Below, one piece after another: positions 36,632-45,971 of a DNA stretch of 64,000 bases (positions are counted from its first letter, which is position 1; every line of letters begins with the position of its first letter). Position numbers and translations under genes: made by a program. Where the stretch lies: the NCBI GenBank assembly GCA_963849005.1, contig CAWKGC010000019.1:434001-498000 (forward strand). The letters are read 5' to 3'. The notes beneath the pieces were generated by a model. That model did no database searches, was not told where the DNA came from, and saw only the letters and a program-made list of their open reading frames with translations. The DNA comes from CAWKGC01 sp963849005 (GTDB taxonomy: Bacteria > Pseudomonadota > Gammaproteobacteria > Burkholderiales > Usitatibacteraceae).

Positions 36632-37930
36632 ATGCAGCTGAAGTACCTCGTCGGGCTTGGGCAACCACCACGAGAGCGAGGCGATGCCCGGCGCGTTGCC
36701 GATCGGGCAGAACTCGCCGCAGCAGACGCCTTTCGGCTTGTACGCCGAGCAGCTCTCCGGCACGGCGTTCACCGTTCCGCGCGCGCACAACCTGCGCAGC
36801 TGGCTCTATCGCCTGCGGCCGGCGGCGATGCACGGGCCGTTTCGCCGCATCGGCGACGGGCATCATCCGCACCGCGCCCCATCGCGAGGCCGATGCGTCG
36901 CCCAACCGCTTGCGCTGGGATCCGATGCCGATGCCGGAGGGCCCCGACCGATTTCGTCGACGGGCTCGCCACTTTCGCCACCAACGGCGCCGCGCGGCTG
37001 CAGCAACCGGTGTCGCGGTGCATCTGTATGCCTGCAACCGTTCCGATGCAAGGGCGCGTGTTCTACGATGCCGACGGCGAACTGCTGATCGTGCCGCAGC
37101 AGGGCGCGCTCATGATCGCCACCGAGTTCGGCGTGCTGGCGGCCGCGCCCGGCGAGATCGCGGTGGTGCCGCGCGGCGTGAAGTTTCGCGTCGAGGTCGC
37201 AGGCGCCTCGCGCGGCTACGTCTGCGAGAACTACGGCGCGCCGTTCCGCCTGCCCGGAGCTCGGCCCGATCGGCGCCAACGGGCTCGCCGCGGCGCGCGA
37301 TTTCCTCGTGCCGGTGGCGGCGTTCGAGGACCAGCCCGGCCCGGTCGCAGGTGATGGCGAAGTTCGCGGGGCACCTGTGGTCGACGGAGCTCGCGCACTC
37401 GCCGCTCGACGTGGTGGCGTGGCACGGCAACTACGCGCCGTACAAGTACGACCTCGCGCGCTTCAACGTCATCAACACGGTGAGCTTCGACCATCCCGAT
37501 CCCGTCGATCTTCACCGTGCTCACCTCGCCGTCGGACACGCCGGGCACGGCGAACTGCGACTTCGTGATCTTCCCGCCGCGCTGGATGGTCGCCGAGCAC
37601 ACCTTCCGCCCGCCGTATTTCCACCGCAACGTGATGAGCGAGTTCATGGGGCTGGTGCGCGGCGAGTACGACGCGAAGGAGGGCGGCTTCCTGCCCGGCG
37701 GCGCGAGCCTGCACAACTGCATGAGCGCGCACGGCCCGGACAAGGCCTCCTACGAGAAGGCCGTGTCCGGCGAAGCTCGAGCCGCATGAAGCTCGACAAC
37801 ACGCTGGCCTTCATGTTCGAGACGCGCTTCGTGCTGGAGCCGACGGCCTTCGCCCTCGCATCGCCGGCGCTGCAGGCCGACTACGACGCAGGCCTGGTCC
37901 GGGTTCGACAAGCCGAAGACCGGAAAATGA
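36632..37930 (+). CDS. hmgA: homogentisate 1,2-dioxygenase (about eleven indels)
   Basis: About 428 residues if repaired. Fe(II) ring-cleavage enzyme making maleylacetoacetate. Family segments are all present but in changing frames: KYLVGLGNHHESEAMPGALP, NSPQQTPFGLYAEQLSGTAF, LYRLRPAAMHGPF, QQGALMIATEFGVL, GYVCENYGAPFRLPE, AWHGNYAPYKYDLARFN, DFVIFPPRWMVAEHTFRPPY, FHRNVMSEFMGL, and ETRFVLEPTAFALASP. Extra bases occur near 36660, 36863, 36944, 37016 (two), 37054, 37259, 37350, 37505, 37766, 37786 and 37890. All are insertions that keep the coding sense, with no internal stop after repair. The stop overlaps the start of the next gene (ATGA). Confidence 0.85.
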
Positions 37931-38963
37931 AACTCGCATCCCTGAAGGGCCCGACCCGCGACGGCACGCTGCTCATCGTCAATTCCGGCCTCTCGCGCGC
38001 GGTGACGGCCGAAGGCATCGCGCCGACGATGCAGCACCTGCTCGAGAACTGGGACGCGCTCTACCTGAGGATGATCGACGCCGCGGAAAGCCTCGAGTGC
38101 GGCGGCGAGCGCCACGCCTTCGATTTCCAGGCGGCGCTCGCCAAGGGGGAGGTGGCCGCGCCCCTGCCGCGCGCCTTCCAATGGCTCGACGGCTCCGCCT
38201 ACCTCAGCCACGTCGAGCGCGTGCGCCGCGCGCGCAACGACACGGTGCCGGAAAGTTTCTACAAGGACCCGCTCATGTACCAGGGCGGGGCGGACGCGAT
38301 GATGGGGCCGCGCGACCCGATCCGCGCCTTGTCGGAAGACTGGGGCATCGATCTCGAGGGCGAAGTCGCCGCGATCACGGCAGACGTGGCGATGGGCGCC
38401 ACGCCGCGGAAGCCTCGACCGCGGTGCGCCTGCTCACGCTGGTGAACGACGTGTCGTACCGCAGGCTGATCCCGGCCGAGCTCGCCAAGGGCTTCGGCTT
38501 CGTCAACGGCAAGGGCGCGAACGCTCTCGCGCCGGTGGCGGTGACGCCGGACGAGCTGGGCAATTCATGGGACGGCGGCAAGATCCACCTGCGGCTGGTG
38601 TGCCACGTTCGCGGGCAGTGGTTCGGCAACCCGAATGCGGGCGACGACGCGCAATTCAGCCTGTTCGACCTGATCGCGCACGCGGCGAAGACGAGAGAGC
38701 TGAAGGCCGGCACGCTGGTGGGCACCGGCACGATCTCCAACCAGGACCGCGCCACCGGCTACGCCTGCCTGATGGAAGCGCGCCTGGTCGAGCAGGTCGA
38801 GCTGGGCGAGGCGAAGACGCCGTTCCTTTCCTTCGGCGACAGCGTGAAGATCGAGATGTTCGACCACCATGGCGAGACCATCTTCGGCGCCATCGAGCAG
38901 CGGGTCGAGAAATACCGGAAAGACAGAATTGAACCGCCGATGAACGCCGATGAACGCCGATAA
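37927..38963 (+). CDS. fumarylacetoacetate hydrolase family protein (one frameshift)
   Basis: About 345 residues. FAA-hydrolase fold preceded by an N-terminal helical/beta segment (KLASLKGPTRDGTLLIVNSG). Core: GSAYLSHVERVRRARN, PLMYQGGADAMMGPRDPI, DWGIDLEGEVAAITADV, then VRLLTLVNDVSYRRLIPAEL, GKGANALAPVAVTPDELG, GTGTISNQD. This is the FAH-like subgroup rather than classical FahA; by position it should cleave fumarylacetoacetate (or a homologue) to fumarate and acetoacetate. One base is missing near 38407 (ATP-AEAST). The last nine residues (EPPMNADERR) and the stop come from the left arm of the repeat at 38931. Confidence 0.82.
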
Positions 38964-39065
38964 ATGCAAAGGCAATTCGGGGTTTGGTCCGGGATCGCTG
39001 GCGGTTGCCGAAGCCACCCGACCTTCACGATTTTATCGGCGTTCATCGGCGTTCATCGGCGGTTC
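38931..39065. repeat. inverted pair of CGCCGATGAA repeats
   Basis: Perfect 34-bp arms, 38931-38964 (GAACCGCCGATGAACGCCGA onward) and 39032-39065, with a 67-bp spacer containing TGGTCCGGGATCGCTGG. Each arm holds three 10-base units. The left arm overlaps the end of the FAA hydrolase gene and gives its stop codon. The spacer shares TGGTCCGGGA with the element at 55287, so they are two copies of one element. Confidence 0.9.
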
Positions 39066-39106
39066 CATCGCCCTTTGCCCGAAATTCGCGTTAACGGAAA
39101 AGGGAA

Positions 39107-39983
39107 ATGGCAGGACAAACGGACCACAAGCTGAGAGGCAACTACGCGGACATGCGGCCGGACTTCACGGTCGACCAGGCGTGGGGCGCCTACAGCGAGG
39201 CGGAGCACGAGCTGTGGCGCCGCCTGTATCGGCGGCAAGCGGACCTCGTGCCGCGCTACGCCTGCGACGAATACATCGAGAGCCTCGCGAAGCTCGACTT
39301 CGGCCGCGGCATCCCGCGCTTCGACGCGGTGAACACGAAGCTCGCGCGCGCCACCGGCTGGCAGATCGTCGCCGTGCCCGGGCTGCTGCCTGACTTCACG
39401 TTCTTCGACCACCTCGCGCACCGGCGCTTCCCGGTGACGGTCTGGCTGCGCGAGCCGGAAGAATTCGACTACATCGTCGAGCCCGACATCTTCCACGACT
39501 TCTTCGGCCACGTGCCGCTGCTCTTCCATCCGGTCTTCGCCGATTACCTCGAGGCCTACGGCAAGGGCGGGGTGAAGGCGCAGGGGCTCGACGCCCTCGA
39601 CTTCCTCGCGCGGCTCTACTGGTACACGGTGGAGTTCGGGCTGATCGAGACGCCGAAGGGGTTGCGAACCTATGGCGCCGGCATCCTCTCCTCGGGCGGC
39701 GAGATCGCGTATGCCATCGAAAGCGAACAGCCCAACCGGCTCGGCTTCGACCTCGCTGCGCATCATGCAGACGCGCTACAAGATCGACACCTTCCAGGAA
39801 ACCTATTTCGTGATCGAGAGTTTCCGCGAGCTGTTCGACGCTACCGCGCCGGACTTCACGCCCTATTACGCCGCGCTTCGCTCGCGCGAGCCGCATTCGG
39901 CCGCGGCCGTCCTGGCAAGCGATCGCGTCGTGCACCCGGGCCGCAATGCGACCCGCCAAGCACGCAAGAACGCTGCGGAATAA
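39107..39983 (+). CDS. phhA: phenylalanine 4-monooxygenase (one frameshift)
   Basis: About 291 residues. Tetrahydropterin- and iron-dependent hydroxylation of phenylalanine to tyrosine. Catalytic domain only, as in bacterial enzymes: pterin-binding region GRGIPRFDAVNTKLARATGW, iron ligands His130 and His135 in DIFHDFFGHVPLLF, and Glu176 in YWYTVEFGLI. Near 39756 an extra C (GACCTCGCTGCGC) separates NRLGFDL from LRIMQTRYKIDTFQETYF. It feeds the hpd-hmgA route. The pterin-4a-carbinolamine dehydratase usually paired with it is not in view. Starts 42 nt after the repeat element. Confidence 0.9.
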
Positions 39984-40392
39984 GCTCGTCAGGTGGTCGC
40001 CATGGAATTGTCATCGGCAATTGTGCCGGCTCACCAACTGAGTGTGTGCTTTCGGCCACAAGGAGCCGGTGGCCAGTGCCTCTCAACTGCCCGCAAACCG
40101 GTCGTTTAGTGCGCCTTGGTCCACCGCGGCAATGGGGCGGTTGGGCCCCTACGTCGCTGCGCGCATTTTGGTTACATAAAGGTCAAGCTGACCGATGCGA
40201 TTTGTGCCGACGATTGCGGGGTCCGCCGAATATCGCCATACTTCATAAAATTTGCTTCCAATGCGATGGATTCGCAATTGAGTGAGGGCGAGGGTGCCGT
40301 GTTGCCTTCAATAGCGGTACGAAACTCGCGGCACATTTCCTCACTGAAAACAGCGCCATGGCGGAGCCGATCTCGAAAAATCATAACCCTGT
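39984..40392. other. intergenic region, no gene recognised
   Basis: 409 bp between phhA and the histidine kinase gene. Lower GC than the surroundings in its second half. A 70-codon open frame on the minus strand (40172-40384) has no ribosome binding site or recognisable product. No terminator with a T-run was seen. The kinase promoter is probably in the last 150 bp, where ATAAAATTTG and CATAACCCTG patches lie. Confidence 0.6.
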
Positions 40393-42190
40393 ATGAAGCT
40401 CTTGCGCGGGACCTCGCGTAGCCTCATTGCGCGCGTCGCGTGCGGCTTTTGCCTCGTGCTTTTCACGTTGTTGTTCGCGCTTGGCGCCGAGGCCGCAGGT
40501 CCCAAGCGCGTGCTTATCCTTCACTCTTTTAGTCGCGACTTCGCGCCGTACGACGCAATCGCGTCCACCTTTCGAACCGATCTCGCGCGGCGCTCCACCG
40601 AGCCGCTCACGTTTCGTTGAAGTGAACCTCGATTTCAGGCGCGTAGCCAATGAGAAGGAAGAGCGCGCATACGTCGAATTCCTAAACGCTCGGTCCGACG
40701 ACGGCCCGCCGGATGTCGTGGTAACGCTTGGCCCCCCCGCTGCTCGGTTCTACATACGGCACCGGGCGGAACTATTCGCCAATGCGCCGCTCGTCATGGG
40801 TGCCCTGGACGCACGATTCTCGCAGCAGCTTCCCCTGCTGCCGGGCGATGCCGTGGTGGCCGGAAAGCTCGACCTTCCTGCGTTGGTCGGCAACATACTG
40901 CAGGTGCTGCCCGAAACCCAGACCATTGCTGTCGTGGTCGGCGCATCCGAACTCGAACGCTTCTGGCTCGGGGAACTCAAACGCGAGTTCGCATCGTTCA
41001 CGAGCCGGGTCAAGTTCGAGTGGCTCAACGACCTCTCGCTTGCACAGATGCAGGAGCGAATTGCGAAGCTGCCACCGCATTCGGCGGTCTTGTACGCTCT
41101 GCTCATTGTCGATGCCGCGGGCGTTCCTCACGAGAGGCAGGACGCGCTGGCGCAGCTTCATTCCGCGGCGAACGCTCCAATCTTCGGCTTATACGAAAGC
41201 GAACTTGGCAAGGGCATCGTCGGCGGCCCTTATTCCTCGCAACGTATCCGGGGCGAGCATATCGCCACGGCGACCCTTCGCGCGCTGCACATCCCAACCG
41301 ATTTTCAGCCGCAGGTCGACATCATCGGTTCCGAGGCTCCGGTGTACGACTGGCGCGAGTTAAGCCGGTGGAACATCGACAGCGGGAGGCTTCCGCCCGG
41401 CAGTGAGGTCCGGTACAAACCTCCGTCGATCTGGGAGGAGCACCAAGTCGCCGTCATCGCGACGACGACCGCGTTGCTCTTGCAGGCGGCGCTGATCACC
41501 GCGCTCCTCATCCAGCGGAGCCGACGCCGCCGGGCCGAACAAGATGCTCAGCGCCTCGGAGGGCGCATCCTGACGGCACAGGAGGATGAACGGCGCAGGC
41601 TTGCGCGAGAGATGCATGACGACGTGACGCAGCGCTTGGCTGCCCTCGCCATCGATGCCGCCAAGATGCAGCACGATGCGGCAAACTCTGCGAGCAGCGA
41701 AGCGTTGGATACCATTCGCGAGCGCTTGGTGGAATTGAGCCAGGACGTACACGCGTTGTCGTATCGCCTGCACCCCGCGGTGATCGAGGACCTGGGACTG
41801 GTCGCGGCGTTGAGAGTGGAATGCAACAGAATTGCGCGCCAGGAGCCCATTAGCGTGGATTTTGCTTCTGAGGACATCCCGAAAAAGGTCGATGCGAACA
41901 CGGCCATCTGTCTGTTCCGAGTCGCGCAGGAGGCGCTGCGCAACGTCGTGCGTCATGCAAACGCAAGTAGCGTCGAGGTCTCGTTGCGGCGCACTGAAGG
42001 CGGAATCACGCTTGCCGTGCACGACAACGGCAGGGGTTTGATTGATTCAGGCGCCGATGGCCGCGCGAGCCTCGGCCTCGTGAGCATGCGTGAAAGGGTT
42101 CGCCTTGTTGGCGGTAAGCTCGACATCATCGGTCGACCCGATCACGGCACCTCGGTGGTTGCCTGGGTGCCCATGCAGGAGGCCGCATGA
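40393..42190 (+). CDS. NarL-type sensor histidine kinase with binding-protein-like sensor domain (one frameshift)
   Basis: About 598 residues. Signal/first helix (VACGFCLVLFTLLFALGAEA) then a long periplasmic region of the ABC_sub_bind kind (KRVLILHSFSRDFAPYDAIA, VTLGPPAARFYIRHRAELFA, LPLLPGDAVVAG, VVGGPYSSQRIRGEHIA-like segment), a membrane helix near 352-372 (VAVIATTTALLLQAALITAL), a HisKA_3 dimerisation domain with phospho-His near residue 408 (RLAREMHDDVTQRLAAL), and a HATPase domain (FRVAQEALRNVVRHANASS, DNGRGL, SLGLVSMRERV). One extra T near 40612 (ACGTTTCG) breaks the frame. Coupled to its response regulator by ATGA. Confidence 0.88.
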
Positions 42191-42822
42191 CACGTCCCCG
42201 AATCGTGCTCGCCGACGATCACCGGATCGTGGTGGAAGGACTCAAGAGTCTCCTCGCTCGCGACTTCGAATTGATTGGCGTCGTCGAAGACGGACAAAGG
42301 ATGATCGATGCGGCACGTACGCTGCGTCCCGATGCCATCGTCGCCGACATCAGCATGCCCTTGCTCAACGGCATCGAGGCGCTCGAACAGCTCAGGAAGG
42401 ATGGTCTCGAAGTCCCGGTAGTCTTCCTGACCATGCACCACGAGGTGGAGTATGCCTCTATGGCGCTTGAGGCCGGAGCTGCGGGCTATGTCCTCAAGCA
42501 TGCGGCTCCAGAAGAGCTGGTACGGGCCGTGCGGGTCGCCCTGGAAGGCGGAACGTACGTGAGTCCTTCGCTCGCCGCCGAGCTGTTTGAAGCTGAGAGG
42601 GCGAAGGCGCGACGCAACGATGGGCCGCGCGTCACTTTATCGGCGCGCCAGCGCGACGTTCTGCGCCTGCTCGCGGACGGCCGTTCGGCAAAGGAAATTG
42701 CCAAGGCGCTCGACATATCATCTCGCACGGTCGAATTCCATAAGTACAAGCTCATGGAGTCGCTTGGTCTCAAGAACAGCGCCGAACTGATCCAGTTCAC
42801 GATAAAGCAGGGCATCGTCTAG
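42187..42822 (+). CDS. NarL/FixJ-type response regulator
   Basis: 211 residues. Receiver domain with the acidic pair D10/D11 (VLADDHRIV), phospho-acceptor D54 (VADISMP) and conserved Lys104 (YVLKHAAPEE). LuxR-type helix-turn-helix in the last 65 residues (LSARQRDVLRLLADGRSAKE, SRTVEFHKYKLMESLGLKN). Partner of the kinase. Likely binds near its own cluster, for example around the direct repeats at 42879. Confidence 0.92.
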   Translation: MTRPRIVLADDHRIVVEGLKSLLARDFELIGVVEDGQRMIDAARTLRPDAIVADISMPLLNGIEALEQLRKDGLEVPVVFLTMHHEVEYASMALEAGAAGYVLKHAAPEELVRAVRVALEGGTYVSPSLAAELFEAERAKARRNDGPRVTLSARQRDVLRLLADGRSAKEIAKALDISSRTVEFHKYKLMESLGLKNSAELIQFTIKQGIV

Positions 42823-42878
42823 CCCCGAGTGCGCAAGGCCGCGCGCTCGGCGACTGCAGCGTCCGCCGCCGTCGCTAG

Positions 42879-42914
42879 TAATTTTTCCAGTCTTCGCCGC
42901 GTAACTTTTCCAGT
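42879..42914. promoter_or_regulatory. direct repeats before the orphan receiver gene
   Basis: TAATTTTTCCAGT (42879-42891) and TAACTTTTCCAGT (42902-42914), 12 of 13 bases alike and 23 bp apart (about two helical turns). They lie between the response regulator gene and the downstream cluster and could be activator sites. Confidence 0.45.
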
Positions 42915-42999
42915 TGTCGCTCGAAAACGTGCGAGCTGACGGCGGGCCACGGTTTGCCCATGATCCGGTTCGCCTCAATCGAAAAGAGCAACGTCCTTC

Positions 43000-43431
43000 A
43001 TGGCGAACGGCATGAACTGCGTATTACTGGGCGAGCGGCATCACGGCCTGAGCGACGGCGTCCGTGGATTGCTGGAGACAGCTTTCAGCGCCGTGTTCAT
43101 GGTTGCGGACGCGAATTCGTTGATGGAAGGCGCTGCACGTATTCAACCTACGCTGGTCGTCGTTGATTTGGCGCTCGCCGGCGGAGACTTGGCGTGTCTC
43201 GTTGAGTCGCTTCGAGAGGGCGCGCCGGCCGCAAAGGTACTGTTGCTCAGCGTGCACGACGAGCCGGCGGTCGCCGCTGCCGCGGTTGCGGCAGGCGCCG
43301 ACGGCCTCGTTCTGAAGCGTGCGATGGCGACCGATTTGTTGCCGGCGGTCGACGCGCTACTCGCGGGTCGCCGCTACTTCACTCCGGTTGCCGGCGATAA
43401 GCCGGCAGCGGTTTTTTCCCGTCGAACCTGA
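43000..43431 (+). CDS. stand-alone receiver-domain protein
   Basis: 143 residues, receiver domain without output domain. D56 (LVVVDLALAG) and K106 (GLVLKRAMAT) are present, but the first acidic pair is reduced to Glu12 in VLLGERHHG, so metal binding may be weak. It may act as a phosphate sink or a partner of the adjacent kinase, or be a truncated NarL-type regulator that lost its DNA-binding half. A hairpin with six T lies inside the last 15 codons. It starts 177 nt after the response regulator stop. Confidence 0.75.
   Translation: MANGMNCVLLGERHHGLSDGVRGLLETAFSAVFMVADANSLMEGAARIQPTLVVVDLALAGGDLACLVESLREGAPAAKVLLLSVHDEPAVAAAAVAAGADGLVLKRAMATDLLPAVDALLAGRRYFTPVAGDKPAAVFSRRT
43389..43417 (+). 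terminator. terminator-like hairpin inside the end of the receiver gene
   Basis: Stem TGCCGGC / GCCGGCA with GATAA loop, followed by GCGG and six T, 12 nt before the stop codon. The stem is short, and four bases separate it from the T-run, so partial termination or attenuation before the BKACE gene is possible. Confidence 0.4.
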
Positions 43432-43444
43432 TAGAGGAGCGTTC

Positions 43445-44558
43445 ATGTACTTCACCGACGATTCGCTGTTTCCCGAAAACATGCAGCCGACGATCATCAC
43501 TGCGGCGCCTTTCGGTCCCGAGTGGCTTCCCGGAGATGTGGAGGATCTTCCTGTCAGCTTCAAGGACCAGGTGCAGGCGGCGGTCGACTGCTACAACGCC
43601 GGCGCCACGATGCTGCACGTCCACGTCCGCGATCCCAAGACGGGCCAAGGCTCGACCAACTTCGATCAATACAACGAGCTTCTAAGCATGCTGCGCGCCG
43701 CCGTGCCGAAGATGATCCTGCAGGTCGGGGGATCGATCTCGTTTGCGCCCCATACGGCGGACGCGAAGGCGAAGTGGCTCGACTATGACACGCGCCACAT
43801 GCTCACGGAACTCAACCCGAAGCCGGATGTGGTCACGGTCACGACCGGGACGACGCTCTGGGACGTGACGCAAGCATTCGTCCCCGGCGATGCGGACGGG
43901 ACGCACCTCAATGATCCGAAGGTCGCGGCCGCCTGGGCCGATATGGTCGTGGATTCGACTTCCAAGTTCTACCTCGAACACCTGAAGCGGCTCTCCGCGA
44001 ACAAGATCCAGCCGTACTTCGTGCCGGCCCACGTCCACCAGCTCGAAATCATCGAGCGGGTTCTGCGCGCGGGTGTGTACAAGGGCCCGCTGAATCTCGC
44101 GCTCTGTGGTTACGGCGGCGGCACGATGGGTCGCAACCCATTCGACTGGATGGAGATGCTGCGCCGCGCTCCGCACGGCGCATCGAGTGTCACATTCTGG
44201 AGCAGCATGCGCGGCAACATCGCGATCCAGACGCTGGCCACGATCCTCGGCGTCCATGTGCGCGTCGGCAATGAGGACAACATCTGGGACATGCACAAGA
44301 AGCGCTGGTCGACGGTGAAGCAAGTCGAGTGGGCGGTCAAGCAGAGCGAGCAGTTCGGCCGCAAGGTCGGCGACGGCCGACGAGGCGCGCCAGATCATGA
44401 AGATCGGCGTGTGGTACGAGACGGTCGAAGAGACGCTGTTCAAGGCAGGACTGCCGCCGAACCGGCCGGAGGGCTACAAGGGATTCCTCGCGTACGACAC
44501 GGATGGTCGCCTGCCGAAGGCGGGAGACACCCGCACCAACCCCGTGAGCATCCTGTAG
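43445..44558 (+). CDS. BKACE (beta-keto acid cleavage enzyme, DUF849) family protein (one frameshift)
   Basis: About 370 residues. Zinc-dependent retro-Claisen type enzyme: a beta-keto acid plus acetyl-CoA gives acetoacetate and a new CoA ester. TIM barrel with the zinc-binding HVHVRDP motif (His58, His60), ITAAPFGPEW in the first strand, ILQVGGSISFAP, VVTVTTGT, and ALCGYGGGTMGRNP. The family is usually 270-310 residues; this longer form has an extended middle and C-terminus. Near 44375 an extra G (GGTCGGCGACG) separates GRKV from ATADEARQIMKIGVWYETVEETL. Substrate unknown. The ribosome site AGAGGAG is 7 nt upstream. Confidence 0.85.
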
Positions 44559-44645
44559 TGAGCGCGTAGGCGCGGTGCTTGCGCGAACCACAGACGCAGG
44601 CGCCGCGCTTCCGTGTCCTCTGGAAGTTACTCACTTCGACGATTC

Positions 44646-45401
44646 ATGCAATCGGCCGAATCCATGAATGACAGCAACCAGACCGAGCCGCAAACCGGGC
44701 CTTGGGACGACGCGCTGCTCCAACTGGTCGAGTGGGAATCCGGCTTCGCGGAGACGTGTGCACGCATAGCGACCAACCCGTGGCGATCCGGTGTCCTGTC
44801 CCGAAAGCTGGTCGAACTCATCAGCGTCGCCCTGAATGCCGCATGCACGAACCTCAACGCGGACGGCACGCGACGGCACATTCGCAAGGCGCTCGCGACC
44901 GGCGCCAGCCGCGACGAGATCCTTTTCACCCTGAAGTGTGCAGCGGTGATGTCGATTCACTCGTGCAGCCTCGGCGCGCCCATTCTCCTGGAAGAGGCGA
45001 AGAACCTCGGCGTGAAGCGGGAAACCGGCCTCCCAGTGCCAACGCCAGCCTGCGACAAGATGAAAGCCATGGGGCAGTGGAACACGGCGTGGGACCCATT
45101 CTACGAGCTTGACCCATCGTTTACCGACGAGTTCATGGCAACCGGCGCGGGCATCTACGCGGGCGGAATCCTTCCCCCGAAGGACGTGGAGCTGCTGAGC
45201 ATCGCGCTCGATGCGTCGTTCACGCACATGTGCGCGCTCGGCACGCGGCGTCACATCCGCAACGCGCTCAAGGCGGGCGCGAAGATCGAGGAAGTCATGG
45301 AGGTGCTGAAGCTTTGCGTCGTGCAAAGCGTCCAGGCGCTGAACCTCGGCGTGCCGATTCTCGCCGAAGAGCTTGCACGGCAACGCGCGAAGGCGACCTG
45401 A
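44646..45401 (+). CDS. double carboxymuconolactone decarboxylase (AhpD-like) domain protein
   Basis: 251 residues from ATG 44646; ATG 44664 is an equal alternative, and neither has a clear ribosome site. Two CMD/AhpD-like helical domains. The first has LVELISVALNAACTNLNADG and HIRKALATGASRDEILFTLK, the second has VELLSIALDASFTHMCALGT and HIRNALKAGAKIEEVMEVLK. Family members are decarboxylases or alkylhydroperoxidases that use a CxxC pair; here only single cysteines are seen at those sites (ACTN, HMCA), so redox activity is doubtful and a decarboxylase-like or other role more likely. Follows the BKACE gene and probably shares its pathway. Confidence 0.8.
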   Translation: MQSAESMNDSNQTEPQTGPWDDALLQLVEWESGFAETCARIATNPWRSGVLSRKLVELISVALNAACTNLNADGTRRHIRKALATGASRDEILFTLKCAAVMSIHSCSLGAPILLEEAKNLGVKRETGLPVPTPACDKMKAMGQWNTAWDPFYELDPSFTDEFMATGAGIYAGGILPPKDVELLSIALDASFTHMCALGTRRHIRNALKAGAKIEEVMEVLKLCVVQSVQALNLGVPILAEELARQRAKAT

Positions 45402-45431
45402 CTGCAGCGTCCTCTCGCAAGGAGCATCGAA

Positions 45432-45971
45432 ATGGGAAATGAAGCCGGAGAGAGCTTGAAGGCACGGGCCGTCGAGGAGTTCAAGCTCTTCTGGCTCATC
45501 GCCCTGTACCTCTGGGTATTCCTGGGCTCGTTCACGGTCTACCGCAGGCTCGTCGTTGCCGAAACCGGCACAGCCTATCTGCACTACGGCATCGCGGTGA
45601 TCGAAGCGCTCGTCATCGCCAAAGTCATTCTCATAGGCGGCATGTTCGGCTTCACTCGGCGCTTCGACAACAAGCCGCTGTTCGTGCCGGTGCTCTACAA
45701 ATCGATCCTGTCTGCCATCCTCGTGCTGCTGTTCGGCGTGGTCGAGCACCTCGTCGAAGGGTGGTTCCACAAGCAGGGCCTGGTGGGTGGTCTACGCGAA
45801 ATTGCCAGCGTTGGCGCCTACGAGCTTGGCGCGCGCGTGCTGACGCTCTTCGTAGCCATCGTTCCATTTTTCGCGTTCGGCGAGATCGGCCGCGTCCTGG
45901 GGCCGCAGAAGCTTGCGGCGATGTTCTTCGGTAAGCGCGAAGAAGTACAGACTTCGAGGGAATCGAGATGA
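45432..45971 (+). CDS. hypothetical polytopic membrane protein
   Basis: 179 residues with four membrane helices (FWLIALYLWVFLGSFTVY, IAVIEALVIAKVILIGGMFG, SILSAILVLLFGVVEHLVEG, ARVLTLFVAIVPFFAFGEIG). RBS AAGGAGC. The charged loop FTRRFDNKPLFVPVLYKS is characteristic of a group of uncharacterised bacterial membrane proteins. Overlaps the following small gene (ATGA). Confidence 0.65.
   Translation: MGNEAGESLKARAVEEFKLFWLIALYLWVFLGSFTVYRRLVVAETGTAYLHYGIAVIEALVIAKVILIGGMFGFTRRFDNKPLFVPVLYKSILSAILVLLFGVVEHLVEGWFHKQGLVGGLREIASVGAYELGARVLTLFVAIVPFFAFGEIGRVLGPQKLAAMFFGKREEVQTSRESR

Noticed and set aside
36632..37930. hmgA as a pseudogene
   Set aside because: All indels are insertions and no catalytic residue or segment is lost, so sequence error is more likely. 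Kept as CDS with reservations.
40172..40384. 70-codon gene on the minus strand before the kinase
   Set aside because: No ribosome site, no recognisable sequence, and it would end in the kinase promoter region.
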